Assembly: GCA_949502235.1 (NCBI GenBank)
Contig: CATBDC010000003.1
Coordinates: 1-64,000 of the forward strand
Source: an uncultured Lachnospiraceae bacterium
Lineage (GTDB): Bacteria; Bacillota; Clostridia; Lachnospirales; Lachnospiraceae
Length of the DNA: 64,000 nucleotides
Direction of reading: 5' to 3'
The notes under the pieces are model-generated. The model was not told the origin of the DNA. It searched no databases and saw only the letters and a list, made by a program, of their open reading frames with translations. Both the position numbers and the translations under genes were made by a program. Of this stretch, positions 8,217 through 16,142 are shown in pieces; position 1 is the stretch's first letter; each line of letters opens with the position of its first letter.

Positions 8217-8259
8217 AATGAATCTGGGACAGGCACTTTTTCATTTTACTCCGTCCCCA
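8203..8259. terminator. Large hairpin shared by convergent genes
   Basis: GGGGAC and GTAAAATGAA on the left face TTCATTTTAC and GTCCCC on the right, giving about 16 paired bases with a small bulge and a 17-base loop. It covers both stop codons and can act for both strands. Its size and the embedded TGGGACAGG motif suggest a repeated hairpin rather than an ordinary terminator. Confidence 0.6.
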
Positions 8260-9913
8260 GCACCGCAGCACACTCATATGCCGCAAGTGTTACGGATTCC
8301 TCCAGGACATTTCTTCCATAATTGGAAATCAACACTTCGCTGCTCTTAAAATCCCGGGGAATATCATATACGATTTCCTTCTCTGTAAAATTGCATATTA
8401 CCAAAAGCTTCTGTCCCTTATAAGAACGCATATACACATACAATTCCTCACTGTCCGGCAGAAGCAGCTTATAATCCCCGTATACAATAATTTCATTCTC
8501 CTTCCGAAGTTTTATAAGCTTCTGGTAGTAATGAAAAACAGAATCTTCTCTTTCCATCTGTTCTTTTGCATTAATTTCCGTATAATTAGGGTTCACGGGT
8601 ATCCACGGCGTACCTGACGTAAAGCCTGCCTGTGGTCCATTATCCCACTGCATGGGAGTTCTTGCATTATCTCTTCCCTTATAGCTGATATAGTCAAACA
8701 TATCCTCTGGCGCTATAATTCCTTTTTGTGTCAGCTCACGGTAGGCATTGATACTCTCAATATCCCGAAACTCGTCCAGTGACGTAAAGGGGTAATTTGT
8801 CATACCAAGTTCTTCCCCCTGATAAATATATGGGGTTCCCTGCATCATATGAAGGCAGGTACCAAGAAGCTTTGCCGAACGCTCACGGTATTTGGGACTG
8901 TCATTTCCAATACGGGACAGCATCCTTGGCTGATCGTGATTGCACCAGTAAAGACTGTTCCATGCTTTGCCGGCAAGCTCTGTCTGCCATTTACTCATAA
9001 CAGCTTTCAGCTCTGTCAGCCTGATTTTATTGTGATTCCATTTAAAGCTCTCCCCGCCGTCTAAATCTACATGTTCAAACTGAAATACCATATTAAGCTC
9101 TGTCCCTTCAGAGGATGCATACTTTTTCGCCTCCTCCACAGTAACGCCGGAACATTCCCCTACTGTAATAAGGTCATATTTTGAGAGAACCTCCCGGTTC
9201 ATCTCCTGAAGATATTCATGCACATGAGGTCCGTTGGCACAGCCCGGATCGCCATAGCCGCTCTTTCCCACAGCCCCGGCCGGAAGTCCCTGCCTCTTGG
9301 AAATAAGGCTTATCACATCCATGCGGAAACCATCGATTCCCTTCCTGCACCACCAGTTCATCATATCAAATACTTCTTTTCTCACCTTCTGGTTATCCCA
9401 GTTAAGATCCGGCTGCTTAGTGGAAAACAGATGCAGAAAATACTGTCCGGTCCCTTCATCATATTTCCATGCGGAGCCTCCAAAGCAGGAGCCCCAGTTA
9501 TTGGGTTCTTTTCCGTTTTTACCGTCCCGCCATATGTAGTAATCACGGTAAGGGTTATCCTTTGATTTTCTGCTTTCCACAAACCATGCATGCTCATCGG
9601 AGGTATGGTTTACAACTAAATCCATCATAATCTTAATCCCCAGACTATGGGCTTTGGAAAGCATACGGTCATAGTCCTCCATTGTTCCGAACTCCGCCAT
9701 GATTGCTTTATAATCGCTGATATCATATCCGTTATCATCATTGGGAGACTGATACACCGGTGACAGCCAGATTACATCAATTCCCAGTTCCTTTAAATAT
9801 TCCAACCTGCCTGTGATTCCGTTTAAATCTCCGATTCCGTCCCCATTACTGTCACAGAAGCTTCTCGGATAGATTTGATATACAACACTTTCCTTCCACC
9901 ATGCTTTTTCCAT
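8246..9913 (-). CDS. malL: Oligo-1,6-glucosidase / alpha-glucosidase (GH13 subfamily 31)
   Basis: A 555-residue cytoplasmic alpha-glucosidase with no signal peptide. The (beta/alpha)8 landmarks are present: DLVVNHTSDEH, GFRMDVIS with nucleophile Asp199, VGECSG with acid/base Glu253, and NHDQPR with Asp327. Val200 directly after the nucleophile is the residue associated with alpha-1,6 (isomaltose-type) preference in this subfamily. It hydrolyses short alpha-glucosides from the non-reducing end. It is the last gene of a minus-strand unit, 32 bases after an AraC gene, downstream of a promoter flanked by LacI-type operators. Confidence 0.93.
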   Translation of the reverse strand: MEKAWWKESVVYQIYPRSFCDSNGDGIGDLNGITGRLEYLKELGIDVIWLSPVYQSPNDDNGYDISDYKAIMAEFGTMEDYDRMLSKAHSLGIKIMMDLVVNHTSDEHAWFVESRKSKDNPYRDYYIWRDGKNGKEPNNWGSCFGGSAWKYDEGTGQYFLHLFSTKQPDLNWDNQKVRKEVFDMMNWWCRKGIDGFRMDVISLISKRQGLPAGAVGKSGYGDPGCANGPHVHEYLQEMNREVLSKYDLITVGECSGVTVEEAKKYASSEGTELNMVFQFEHVDLDGGESFKWNHNKIRLTELKAVMSKWQTELAGKAWNSLYWCNHDQPRMLSRIGNDSPKYRERSAKLLGTCLHMMQGTPYIYQGEELGMTNYPFTSLDEFRDIESINAYRELTQKGIIAPEDMFDYISYKGRDNARTPMQWDNGPQAGFTSGTPWIPVNPNYTEINAKEQMEREDSVFHYYQKLIKLRKENEIIVYGDYKLLLPDSEELYVYMRSYKGQKLLVICNFTEKEIVYDIPRDFKSSEVLISNYGRNVLEESVTLAAYECAAVLGTE

Positions 9914-9945
9914 CCTTTTCTCCTCCTAAAACTATAAAAATCAGA

Positions 9946-10788
9946 TTATTGAAATAATTCCTGCATAACCCTCTCCCGGTACTTCTGCCGGTAATCACTG
10001 GGCGACATGCCGTAAACGCCCTTAAATGCCCGGGAAAAATGCAGAAGATTTGGATAGCCTACCAGGGTTCCCACATCGCCTACCGGCATATTGCCTGTCC
10101 GAAGCTCAGAAGCTGCCTTTTCCATCCGGAAACGAATTAAAAACTGCTGGGGCGACTGTCCGGTGACAGATTTAAATACTTTTCCGAAATAGCTTCTGTC
10201 CAGCCAGCAGCGTCTTGCAAGCTCCTCCACCGATATATGTCTGGAATAATTCTGTTCAATATATCGAACCGCGCCTTCAACATAGGTTTCACTGTTTTTC
10301 CCTGCCGGCGTTCGCCCCCTAAACCGGCACGTCCGTACAAGACAGTCCATGAACAAATACAGATATCCAGTCGCCTTAAGGGGATACTCCTCCCTGCTTT
10401 TTACAAGTCTAAGCATGCATTGAAACAGCTCGTCTCCCTGCTCCGGCTTTTCCGGCATGTAAACCGGCTGGTTTTCTGTCAGACCGGAAAGCTTTGTATA
10501 TTCACCCGCCCTTAAGCCTCCGAATTCCGCCCATACAAAATCCCAGCTTCCCTCCGGGAAAATCTTCATATCCTCTCCCTTTCCCGGTTCTACTAAAAAT
10601 CCCATCCTCTCGGACAATGTGTAGACAAGAGTTTCCTTTTTCTCTTTCTCTACCCGCAAAACTCCTTTTCCTGAAACAATGTAACAAAAAAGATAATGAC
10701 CGCCAGATTCATACTGCTTTATCTCCCACGGACATTGCTTTTTCTCATACCCGCATCGATAGATCAATAAATCCATAAAGCTTACCAC
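9946..10788 (-). CDS. AraC-family transcriptional regulator
   Basis: 280 residues: an N-terminal cupin-like sugar-sensing domain (about 10-150) and a C-terminal double helix-turn-helix (about 185-275: SVEELARRCWLDRSYFGKVF, then GYPNLLHFSRAFKGVYGMSP). It is a close paralogue of the AraC regulator at 12013-12867, sharing whole motifs in both domains. It is expressed from the promoter at 10885-10913 together with the glucosidase and so is probably its activator. Confidence 0.9.
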   Translation of the reverse strand: MVSFMDLLIYRCGYEKKQCPWEIKQYESGGHYLFCYIVSGKGVLRVEKEKKETLVYTLSERMGFLVEPGKGEDMKIFPEGSWDFVWAEFGGLRAGEYTKLSGLTENQPVYMPEKPEQGDELFQCMLRLVKSREEYPLKATGYLYLFMDCLVRTCRFRGRTPAGKNSETYVEGAVRYIEQNYSRHISVEELARRCWLDRSYFGKVFKSVTGQSPQQFLIRFRMEKAASELRTGNMPVGDVGTLVGYPNLLHFSRAFKGVYGMSPSDYRQKYRERVMQELFQ

Positions 10789-10855
10789 TCCTTAATTTGT
10801 ATTTAATTGTGTAGTCCTTTGAACATAAGAAGTTCAATACGCATAAGTCAATCAG

Positions 10856-10869
10856 GTTTTGCGCATAAC
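10856..10869. promoter_or_regulatory. LacI-type operator, downstream site
   Basis: GTTTTGCGCATAAC is a 14-base palindrome with one mismatch, matching the perfect site at 10917-10930. It lies just past the predicted transcription start. Confidence 0.6.
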
Positions 10870-10884
10870 TATTTTCTTGCAAAA

Positions 10885-10913
10885 ATTATAGCTAAGGAAA
10901 AAGCATTTTTCAA
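10885..10913 (-). promoter_or_regulatory. Promoter of the araC-malL unit
   Basis: On the minus strand TTGAAA (10908-10913) and TATAAT (10885-10890) are 17 bases apart, a near-consensus vegetative promoter. Palindromic operators flank it on both sides. Confidence 0.7.
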
Positions 10914-10916
10914 GAA

Positions 10917-10930
10917 GTTTTGCGCAAAAC
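10917..10930. promoter_or_regulatory. LacI-type operator, upstream site
   Basis: GTTTTGCGCAAAAC is a perfect 14-base palindrome with the central CG typical of LacI-family sites. It lies four bases before the -35 box and 61 bases from the second copy. The likely ligand is the LacI protein encoded at 10970-11980. Confidence 0.65.
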
Positions 10931-10969
10931 GTCACATTGTACAATATAGGGAACAGACTTTTATTCAAT

Positions 10970-11980
10970 TTACCTGTTTTTTACAGAATCACGGAGAACA
11001 AGCGTTACCGGAAGACGTTCCGTCATAGAAATCTTCCGTTCTCCCTGTATAAAAGCGAGAAGCTTCCTCACCGCATGCTCTGCCTTTCCTTCCACCTCCT
11101 GATGCACTGTAGTAAGTAACGGCCTGCACATTACGGCGCTCTCAGTATCATCGAATCCCGCTACAGACAAATCCTCCGGTACACGAACTCCCACGTCTCC
11201 TAAAACCGCCATTGCTTCCACCGCATAATAATCAGAGGCAAAAAACAGCGCGTCATACTCCGCCGCAATCTGTGCAAGATATCTTCTGTAATATTCCCTT
11301 CTTGTCCTTCTTTCCTCCGGAATTATTATATGCCGCACACATGCGTCTTTAACACCATAATCTTCACATGCCTCACATACTCCTTTCCAGCGTTCATAAT
11401 CCACGCCCACGTCATTGTCTGACACAAATCCAATCTTTCTGTGGCCGGTATCCAGCAGATATTTTGTCATAAGGGCCCCGCCTCCTTTATCGTCAAGCCC
11501 TACATTTGCCATTCTCTCGTCCTCATAATATACATCGATGGACACTATGGGAACTTTACAGCTTCCCTGAAGCTTTAAGTTATCTCCTGTACCAAAGCCA
11601 ATCGTAATCAGTCCTTCCACATTCCAGGTCGCAGCAAACTGAATACCCTCTTCAGGCGTTGACGTAAAATGCAGAAGCATGTAATAATTTCTTTCGTAGA
11701 TTGCCCGCTCCAGTGATCGCAGCAGTATATTTGCGAAAGGATGGCCTTCTGCACGCCGTTTTTCCCCTCCCGGCTCCGCCGCCAGAACACCAATCACCCG
11801 GGTACCTCCGCCGGCCAGCATTCTTGCCCCCATGCTGGGGATATAGTCTCTGTCCTTTAAAAGCCTTTCAATCCTTTCTACCGTCTCCTCCGATACCTTT
11901 TTATGATTGCCATGAATCACATTCGACACCGTTGTAGGACTCACCCCGGCTTCTTTCGCAATGTCCTTTATACGTATCAT
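10970..11980 (-). CDS. LacI-family transcriptional repressor
   Basis: 336 residues. The N-terminal helix-turn-helix and hinge are clear (IKDIAKEAGVSPTTVSNVIH, 3-22), followed by a periplasmic-binding-like sugar domain (about 60-330). Typical landmarks are GLDDKGGGALMTKYL and the effector-domain end AGFDDTESAVMCRPLLTTVH. It begins 32 bases after the upstream AraC gene, so the two may be one transcript. It most likely represses the downstream araC-malL promoter through the two GTTTTGCGCAAAAC sites. Confidence 0.92.
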   Translation of the reverse strand: MIRIKDIAKEAGVSPTTVSNVIHGNHKKVSEETVERIERLLKDRDYIPSMGARMLAGGGTRVIGVLAAEPGGEKRRAEGHPFANILLRSLERAIYERNYYMLLHFTSTPEEGIQFAATWNVEGLITIGFGTGDNLKLQGSCKVPIVSIDVYYEDERMANVGLDDKGGGALMTKYLLDTGHRKIGFVSDNDVGVDYERWKGVCEACEDYGVKDACVRHIIIPEERRTRREYYRRYLAQIAAEYDALFFASDYYAVEAMAVLGDVGVRVPEDLSVAGFDDTESAVMCRPLLTTVHQEVEGKAEHAVRKLLAFIQGERKISMTERLPVTLVLRDSVKNR

Positions 11981-12012
11981 CGTCCTTTCACCTCTTCGCT
12001 TCTTTGTCCTTA

Positions 12013-12867
12013 TTATCTGTCTATAATCTTATTTTTCTGCCTGTACTCTCTGGGCGACATGCCGTATACCCCTTTAAAGGCCCGGGAAAAATGCAGAAGG
12101 TTCGGATAGCCCACAGAATTACCGATGTCACTGATCGAATCATTGCCGACAATCAATGCATCCGCCGCCTTTGTCATACGGTATCGGATGAGAAAATCCT
12201 GGGGAGACTGGCCCACCACCTTTTTAAATACTTTTCCAAAATAGCTTCTGTCCAGCTGACATTTTTTTGCAACATCTTCTATTGTTATATTCTTATCATA
12301 ATTATGCTCGATATATACAACTGCTTCTCTTGCGTAGAACTCACTAAGCTTCCCGCCTTGAAGCTGCTTTTTCGAAGAAGAGTATTTAATAAGAGCGTCT
12401 ACAAAAAGATACAAGTTTCCAATGAGTTCTATAGGAGACGCATTCTGACTCGTTACAATGGTCATCATCCGCTCCTGAATGATTTTTCCGTATTCCGGAT
12501 CAGAAGGAATATATACCGGATTTTTATAGGAAAGTCCTGCAAGCTCCACATACTCCTTTGCCCGCAGTCCTCCGAATTCTATCCATACATATTCCCAAGG
12601 TTTGGCCTTGTCCGCATAATATGTATTCACATATCCCGGCTCAATAAGAAAGCCGTTTCCTGCACCAATATGATAGTAGGCTGTATTATCCTTTTCGTCA
12701 TTGGCATGGAGACGTCCCTTCCCTGAAATTACATAATGAAACAAATAATTATTCCTCACATAGGGGCCAAAAGAATGGAGCGGTTCACACTTCTCATACC
12801 CATATTGGTATATCGTAAGGTCCATAAACCGCTCGTCCTGAAATACTGAAAACAAATGTTTCATCAT
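12013..12867 (-). CDS. AraC-family regulator of the alpha-galactoside operon (MsmR/RafR-like)
   Basis: 284 residues with a sensor domain (MDLTIYQYGYEKCEPLHSFG start) and a C-terminal AraC DNA-binding region (TIEDVAKKCQLDRSYFGKVF; GYPNLLHFSRAFKGVYGMSP). The start at 12867 is preferred over an upstream ATG at 12921 because GGAAGGG lies 10 bases before it and the promoter at 12963-12992 precedes it. It is divergent from the msmEFG-aga operon, the arrangement of raffinose and melibiose activators, so it is probably the activator of that operon. Confidence 0.9.
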   Translation of the reverse strand: MMKHLFSVFQDERFMDLTIYQYGYEKCEPLHSFGPYVRNNYLFHYVISGKGRLHANDEKDNTAYYHIGAGNGFLIEPGYVNTYYADKAKPWEYVWIEFGGLRAKEYVELAGLSYKNPVYIPSDPEYGKIIQERMMTIVTSQNASPIELIGNLYLFVDALIKYSSSKKQLQGGKLSEFYAREAVVYIEHNYDKNITIEDVAKKCQLDRSYFGKVFKKVVGQSPQDFLIRYRMTKAADALIVGNDSISDIGNSVGYPNLLHFSRAFKGVYGMSPREYRQKNKIIDR

Positions 12868-12962
12868 AATGCGTTTCCCTTCCTTTCGCCTGCAATTGTC
12901 ATTTTGTCCAAAAATGCGCATCAGTTTTTGTAAAATTTCACGAAAATTAATGTTTTATTTAT

Positions 12963-12992
12963 ATTATATACCATAATACGTCTATACTTCAA
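12963..12992 (-). promoter_or_regulatory. Promoter of the divergent AraC gene
   Basis: On the minus strand TTGAAG (12987-12992) and TATAAT (12963-12968) are 18 bases apart. The 269-base gap to msmE must also hold the activator-dependent operon promoter, whose elements are not obvious. An ATGCGCAT palindrome near 12914 is a weak match to the LacI sites at 10856 and 10917. Confidence 0.5.
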
Positions 12993-13136
12993 CATTTGCA
13001 ACACAATCTAGCATTTTGGTAAATTTCAGACACATCTGCACATTTACCTTCCTTCGTCAAACTGCTATTATTCTAGGCAGAAATACACAATAATTCATGC
13101 AACTTACCAAAGCATGTAAAAAAGGAGAGGTGTGGA

Positions 13137-14420
13137 ATGAAAAAGAGATTTTTTGCCACAGGACTTGTGGCAGCAATGCTGATTGGGACCGTGCTTTCAG
13201 CCAGCGGATGCTCATCCGAAAGCTCAGACGGAAAAACCCATATCACCATGCTTCAGTACAAGCCGGAAGCAGTAAAGGCTTTCGAGAAGATGGAAGAAGA
13301 ATTCAATGCAACACACGATGATATCGTGCTTAAAATTGAATCTCCCAATGATGCCATGACTGTACTGAAGACACGCTTTATCAAGGAGGATGCACCGGAT
13401 ATCATCGGTATCGGCGGTGACGTAAACTTCTCAAACTTCCTTGACGCAGATATGCTTATGGATATCTCGGACTTCGAAGGACTATCACTGATTAAACAGG
13501 CTTATCTGGACATCGACAAGAACCTAGAATTTGTTCCGCTGGATGGTGTGTATGCAGTTCCTTACGTAGCGAATGCTGCAGGCGTACTTTATAACAGAAA
13601 GATGTTTAAAGACAATGACTGGGAGATTCCCACAACCTGGCAGGAATTTATGGATCTGTGTGATGAGATCAAAGCATCCGGTCAGCAGCCGCTGTACTTT
13701 GGCTTTAAGGATGTCTGGACCTGTCTTGCTCCGTGGAATGCACTGGCCTGCGACCTTGCTCCCGCAGATGTCTGCCGTCAGGTAAACAAAGGTGAAACCA
13801 AATTTATTGACGAGTATCCTGAGGTAGCTGAAAAGATGCTGGAGCTTCTTGATCATGCACAGGACGACCCCTTTGCATACAACTACAATGATGCATGTAC
13901 TGCTTTTGCAAACGGCGAATCCGCTATGTACTGTATCGGAAGCTACGCTGTTCCCCAGATTCAGTCTGTAAATCCGGACATGGATATTGATTCTTTCGTT
14001 ATGCCGGGATGTGACAGTGAAGCAGACAATGTCCTGAATTCAGGTGTTGACCTTCAGTTCTGTGTTACAAATGAATGTAAGAACAAGGAAGCAGCTTATG
14101 AAGTATTAAGCTTTATGCTGGAGGATTCCACAATCCAGACCTACCTGGACGACCAGAACGCTGTTCCGTGTAAGGATACAGAGTTTAAGCTTTCGCCGGC
14201 TCTTGACGGTATGCTTGATTACATCAATGAAGGCAGAATGGTAGACTATCAGGATCACTACTATCCATCCGAGATGAGTGTGGACGCTCAGATTCAGACC
14301 TTCCTGTTAGATGGAAGTGTAGAAAAGTTCCTTAACAAATTTGATACCGACTGGGTAAGATATAACCGCGATATTATCCGTAAGGTACAGGAATATGAAG
14401 AAAAGGGAGGTAATGAATAA
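13137..14420 (+). CDS. Sugar ABC transporter substrate-binding lipoprotein (MsmE/RafE-like)
   Basis: A 427-residue extracytoplasmic solute-binding protein, family 1. It has a signal peptide with lipobox LSASGC near residues 20-26, so it is membrane-anchored by lipid. The mature part has the family's ITMLQYKPEAVKAFEKMEEE start and GVYAVPYVANAAGVLYNRKM lobe motif. GAGAGG lies seven bases before the start. First gene of an operon with two permeases and an alpha-galactosidase, so the likely ligands are raffinose-type alpha-galactosides or melibiose. No ATPase is encoded here; a shared MsmK-type ATPase is expected elsewhere. Confidence 0.9.
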   Translation: MKKRFFATGLVAAMLIGTVLSASGCSSESSDGKTHITMLQYKPEAVKAFEKMEEEFNATHDDIVLKIESPNDAMTVLKTRFIKEDAPDIIGIGGDVNFSNFLDADMLMDISDFEGLSLIKQAYLDIDKNLEFVPLDGVYAVPYVANAAGVLYNRKMFKDNDWEIPTTWQEFMDLCDEIKASGQQPLYFGFKDVWTCLAPWNALACDLAPADVCRQVNKGETKFIDEYPEVAEKMLELLDHAQDDPFAYNYNDACTAFANGESAMYCIGSYAVPQIQSVNPDMDIDSFVMPGCDSEADNVLNSGVDLQFCVTNECKNKEAAYEVLSFMLEDSTIQTYLDDQNAVPCKDTEFKLSPALDGMLDYINEGRMVDYQDHYYPSEMSVDAQIQTFLLDGSVEKFLNKFDTDWVRYNRDIIRKVQEYEEKGGNE

Positions 14421-15271
14421 TGAATAAAAAACTCAGCAGAAACCAGACCTTTTTATTAATCACTGTTCCCGTGCTGGCATTGTTCTTCTGTTTTAATACT
14501 TTGCCGCTGATTAAGGGTCTCATGTACAGCTTTACCAACTTTAAGGGCTTCGGAAGCTACGACTGGGTAGGCCTTCGCAACTATGCAGACTTATTCACTG
14601 ACGGCCGTGTAGGGAAATCCTATCTGTTTACCTTTAAGTTTGCCATTGTTGCTACAATCCTCACAAATGTAATTGCCCTGCTTCTCGCACTGGGCTTAAA
14701 CGGAAAGATTCGGGCAAAAAGCGCATTAAGAGGCGTATACTTTGTACCGAGAATCTTAGGCGGATTGGTTGTTGGTTATATCTTCGGATATATCTTTACA
14801 TATATCCTTCCTGCAATCACCGGCGGCTCCAGTATGCTTTCCAATACAGGCACTGCATGGATTGCCATCGTAATTGTTGCCGCATGGCAGTCAATTGCAC
14901 AGACAACACTGATTTATATCTCCGGTCTTCAGACTGTACCGGAGGACGTATACGAAGCAGGCGCTATTGACGGCGCTACTGGATGGAAGAGCTTCAAGGA
15001 ACTGACCTTCCCGCTCATTATCCCATTCTTCAGCATTAACATGGTACTCAGCATGAAAGACTTCCTGATGGTATTCGACCAGATCATGGCGTTGACCAAG
15101 GGCGGTCCTGCACAGAGTACAGAGTCCATCTCCTACCTCATTTACAACAATGGTATGGGCGGCGGACAGTTTGGTTTCCAGAGCGCCAATGCGGTTATCT
15201 TCTTTATCGTTATTGTAGCAATCTCTGTATTCCAGCTTAATTTCACAGGAAAGAAGGAGGAACAGTTATAA
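14420..15271 (+). CDS. Sugar ABC transporter permease (MsmF/RafF-like)
   Basis: A 283-residue inner-membrane permease with six predicted membrane spans. The cytoplasmic EAA loop that contacts the ATPase is visible (YEAGAIDGATGWKSFKELTF, about 175-194). The start overlaps the last base of the binding-protein stop, and its own last base is the first of the next permease, so translation is coupled. It works with the next gene as a heterodimer. Confidence 0.93.
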   Translation: MNKKLSRNQTFLLITVPVLALFFCFNTLPLIKGLMYSFTNFKGFGSYDWVGLRNYADLFTDGRVGKSYLFTFKFAIVATILTNVIALLLALGLNGKIRAKSALRGVYFVPRILGGLVVGYIFGYIFTYILPAITGGSSMLSNTGTAWIAIVIVAAWQSIAQTTLIYISGLQTVPEDVYEAGAIDGATGWKSFKELTFPLIIPFFSINMVLSMKDFLMVFDQIMALTKGGPAQSTESISYLIYNNGMGGGQFGFQSANAVIFFIVIVAISVFQLNFTGKKEEQL

Positions 15272-16119
15272 TGAAACAGAAAAATAAAGTTGCTGCTACC
15301 ACAAATTGGCCGCTTACAATATTATTAATTCTTGGCTGTGTGACCGTTATCTTTCCGCTTTATATGGCGATTGTAATCGCATTTAAAAAACCGTCAGAGA
15401 TGACCAATGACATTGCCGGAGCATTAAGCCTTCCAAAGAGCTTCAGCCTTGAAAACTTTGCAGAGGCTATGCGTGTAACAGATTTCTGGCATTCCCTTGG
15501 CTACAGTATTTTGATCACTGTTGCTACTGTTATTCTTGCTATCCTGCTTCACTCTCTTGCCGGATATGCAATCGGAAGAAGCATGGCTAAAAGTAAATTC
15601 TACAAATTTTCATACCTTTACATTGTAAGCGGTATGTTTGTACCTTTCGCAATCCTGATGATGCCTCTGGTTAAACAGACTGCACAAATGGGGGTTGACA
15701 ACTGGTTCGGTGTTATATTATGCTATCTAGTGTTCTACATGCCGATGAATGTGATGCTTTACACCGGTTATTTAAAGAACATTCCTATCGCACTGGAGGA
15801 AGCTGCTTTTGTAGACGGCGCTACCACCTGGCAGACCTACTGGAAGGTTATCTTCCCGATTATGGGACCTATGCACGCAACAGTTGCCGTGCTTACCGCT
15901 CTTGGAACCTGGAACGATGTTATGACACCGCTGGTTATCATGTCCGGTACAGGCGCTAACACACTGCCGCTTGCACAGCTTACCTTCCAGACACAGTTCG
16001 GTACGAACTACAATCTGGCGTTTGCTTCCTACTTACTTGCTTTACTTCCGATCTTAATCTTCTACCTGGTATGCCAGAAGCAGATTATTAACGGTGTAGT
16101 AAACGGTGCGGTAAAATAA
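15271..16119 (+). CDS. Sugar ABC transporter permease (MsmG/RafG-like)
   Basis: A 282-residue permease with six spans. The EAA loop reads LEEAAFVDGATTWQTYWKVI and the C-terminus QKQIINGVVNGAVK has the VxGxxxGAVK end usual for the second subunit. GGAGGA precedes the start. It pairs with the upstream permease and serves the alpha-galactosidase 23 bases downstream. Confidence 0.93.
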   Translation: MKQKNKVAATTNWPLTILLILGCVTVIFPLYMAIVIAFKKPSEMTNDIAGALSLPKSFSLENFAEAMRVTDFWHSLGYSILITVATVILAILLHSLAGYAIGRSMAKSKFYKFSYLYIVSGMFVPFAILMMPLVKQTAQMGVDNWFGVILCYLVFYMPMNVMLYTGYLKNIPIALEEAAFVDGATTWQTYWKVIFPIMGPMHATVAVLTALGTWNDVMTPLVIMSGTGANTLPLAQLTFQTQFGTNYNLAFASYLLALLPILIFYLVCQKQIINGVVNGAVK

Positions 16120-16142
16120 TTAAAAAATACGAGGGCAGACTT

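Noticed and set aside
12004-12726. 240-codon plus-strand frame
   Set aside because: It lies opposite the AraC gene, whose domains are unmistakable; no domain or ribosome site on the plus strand.
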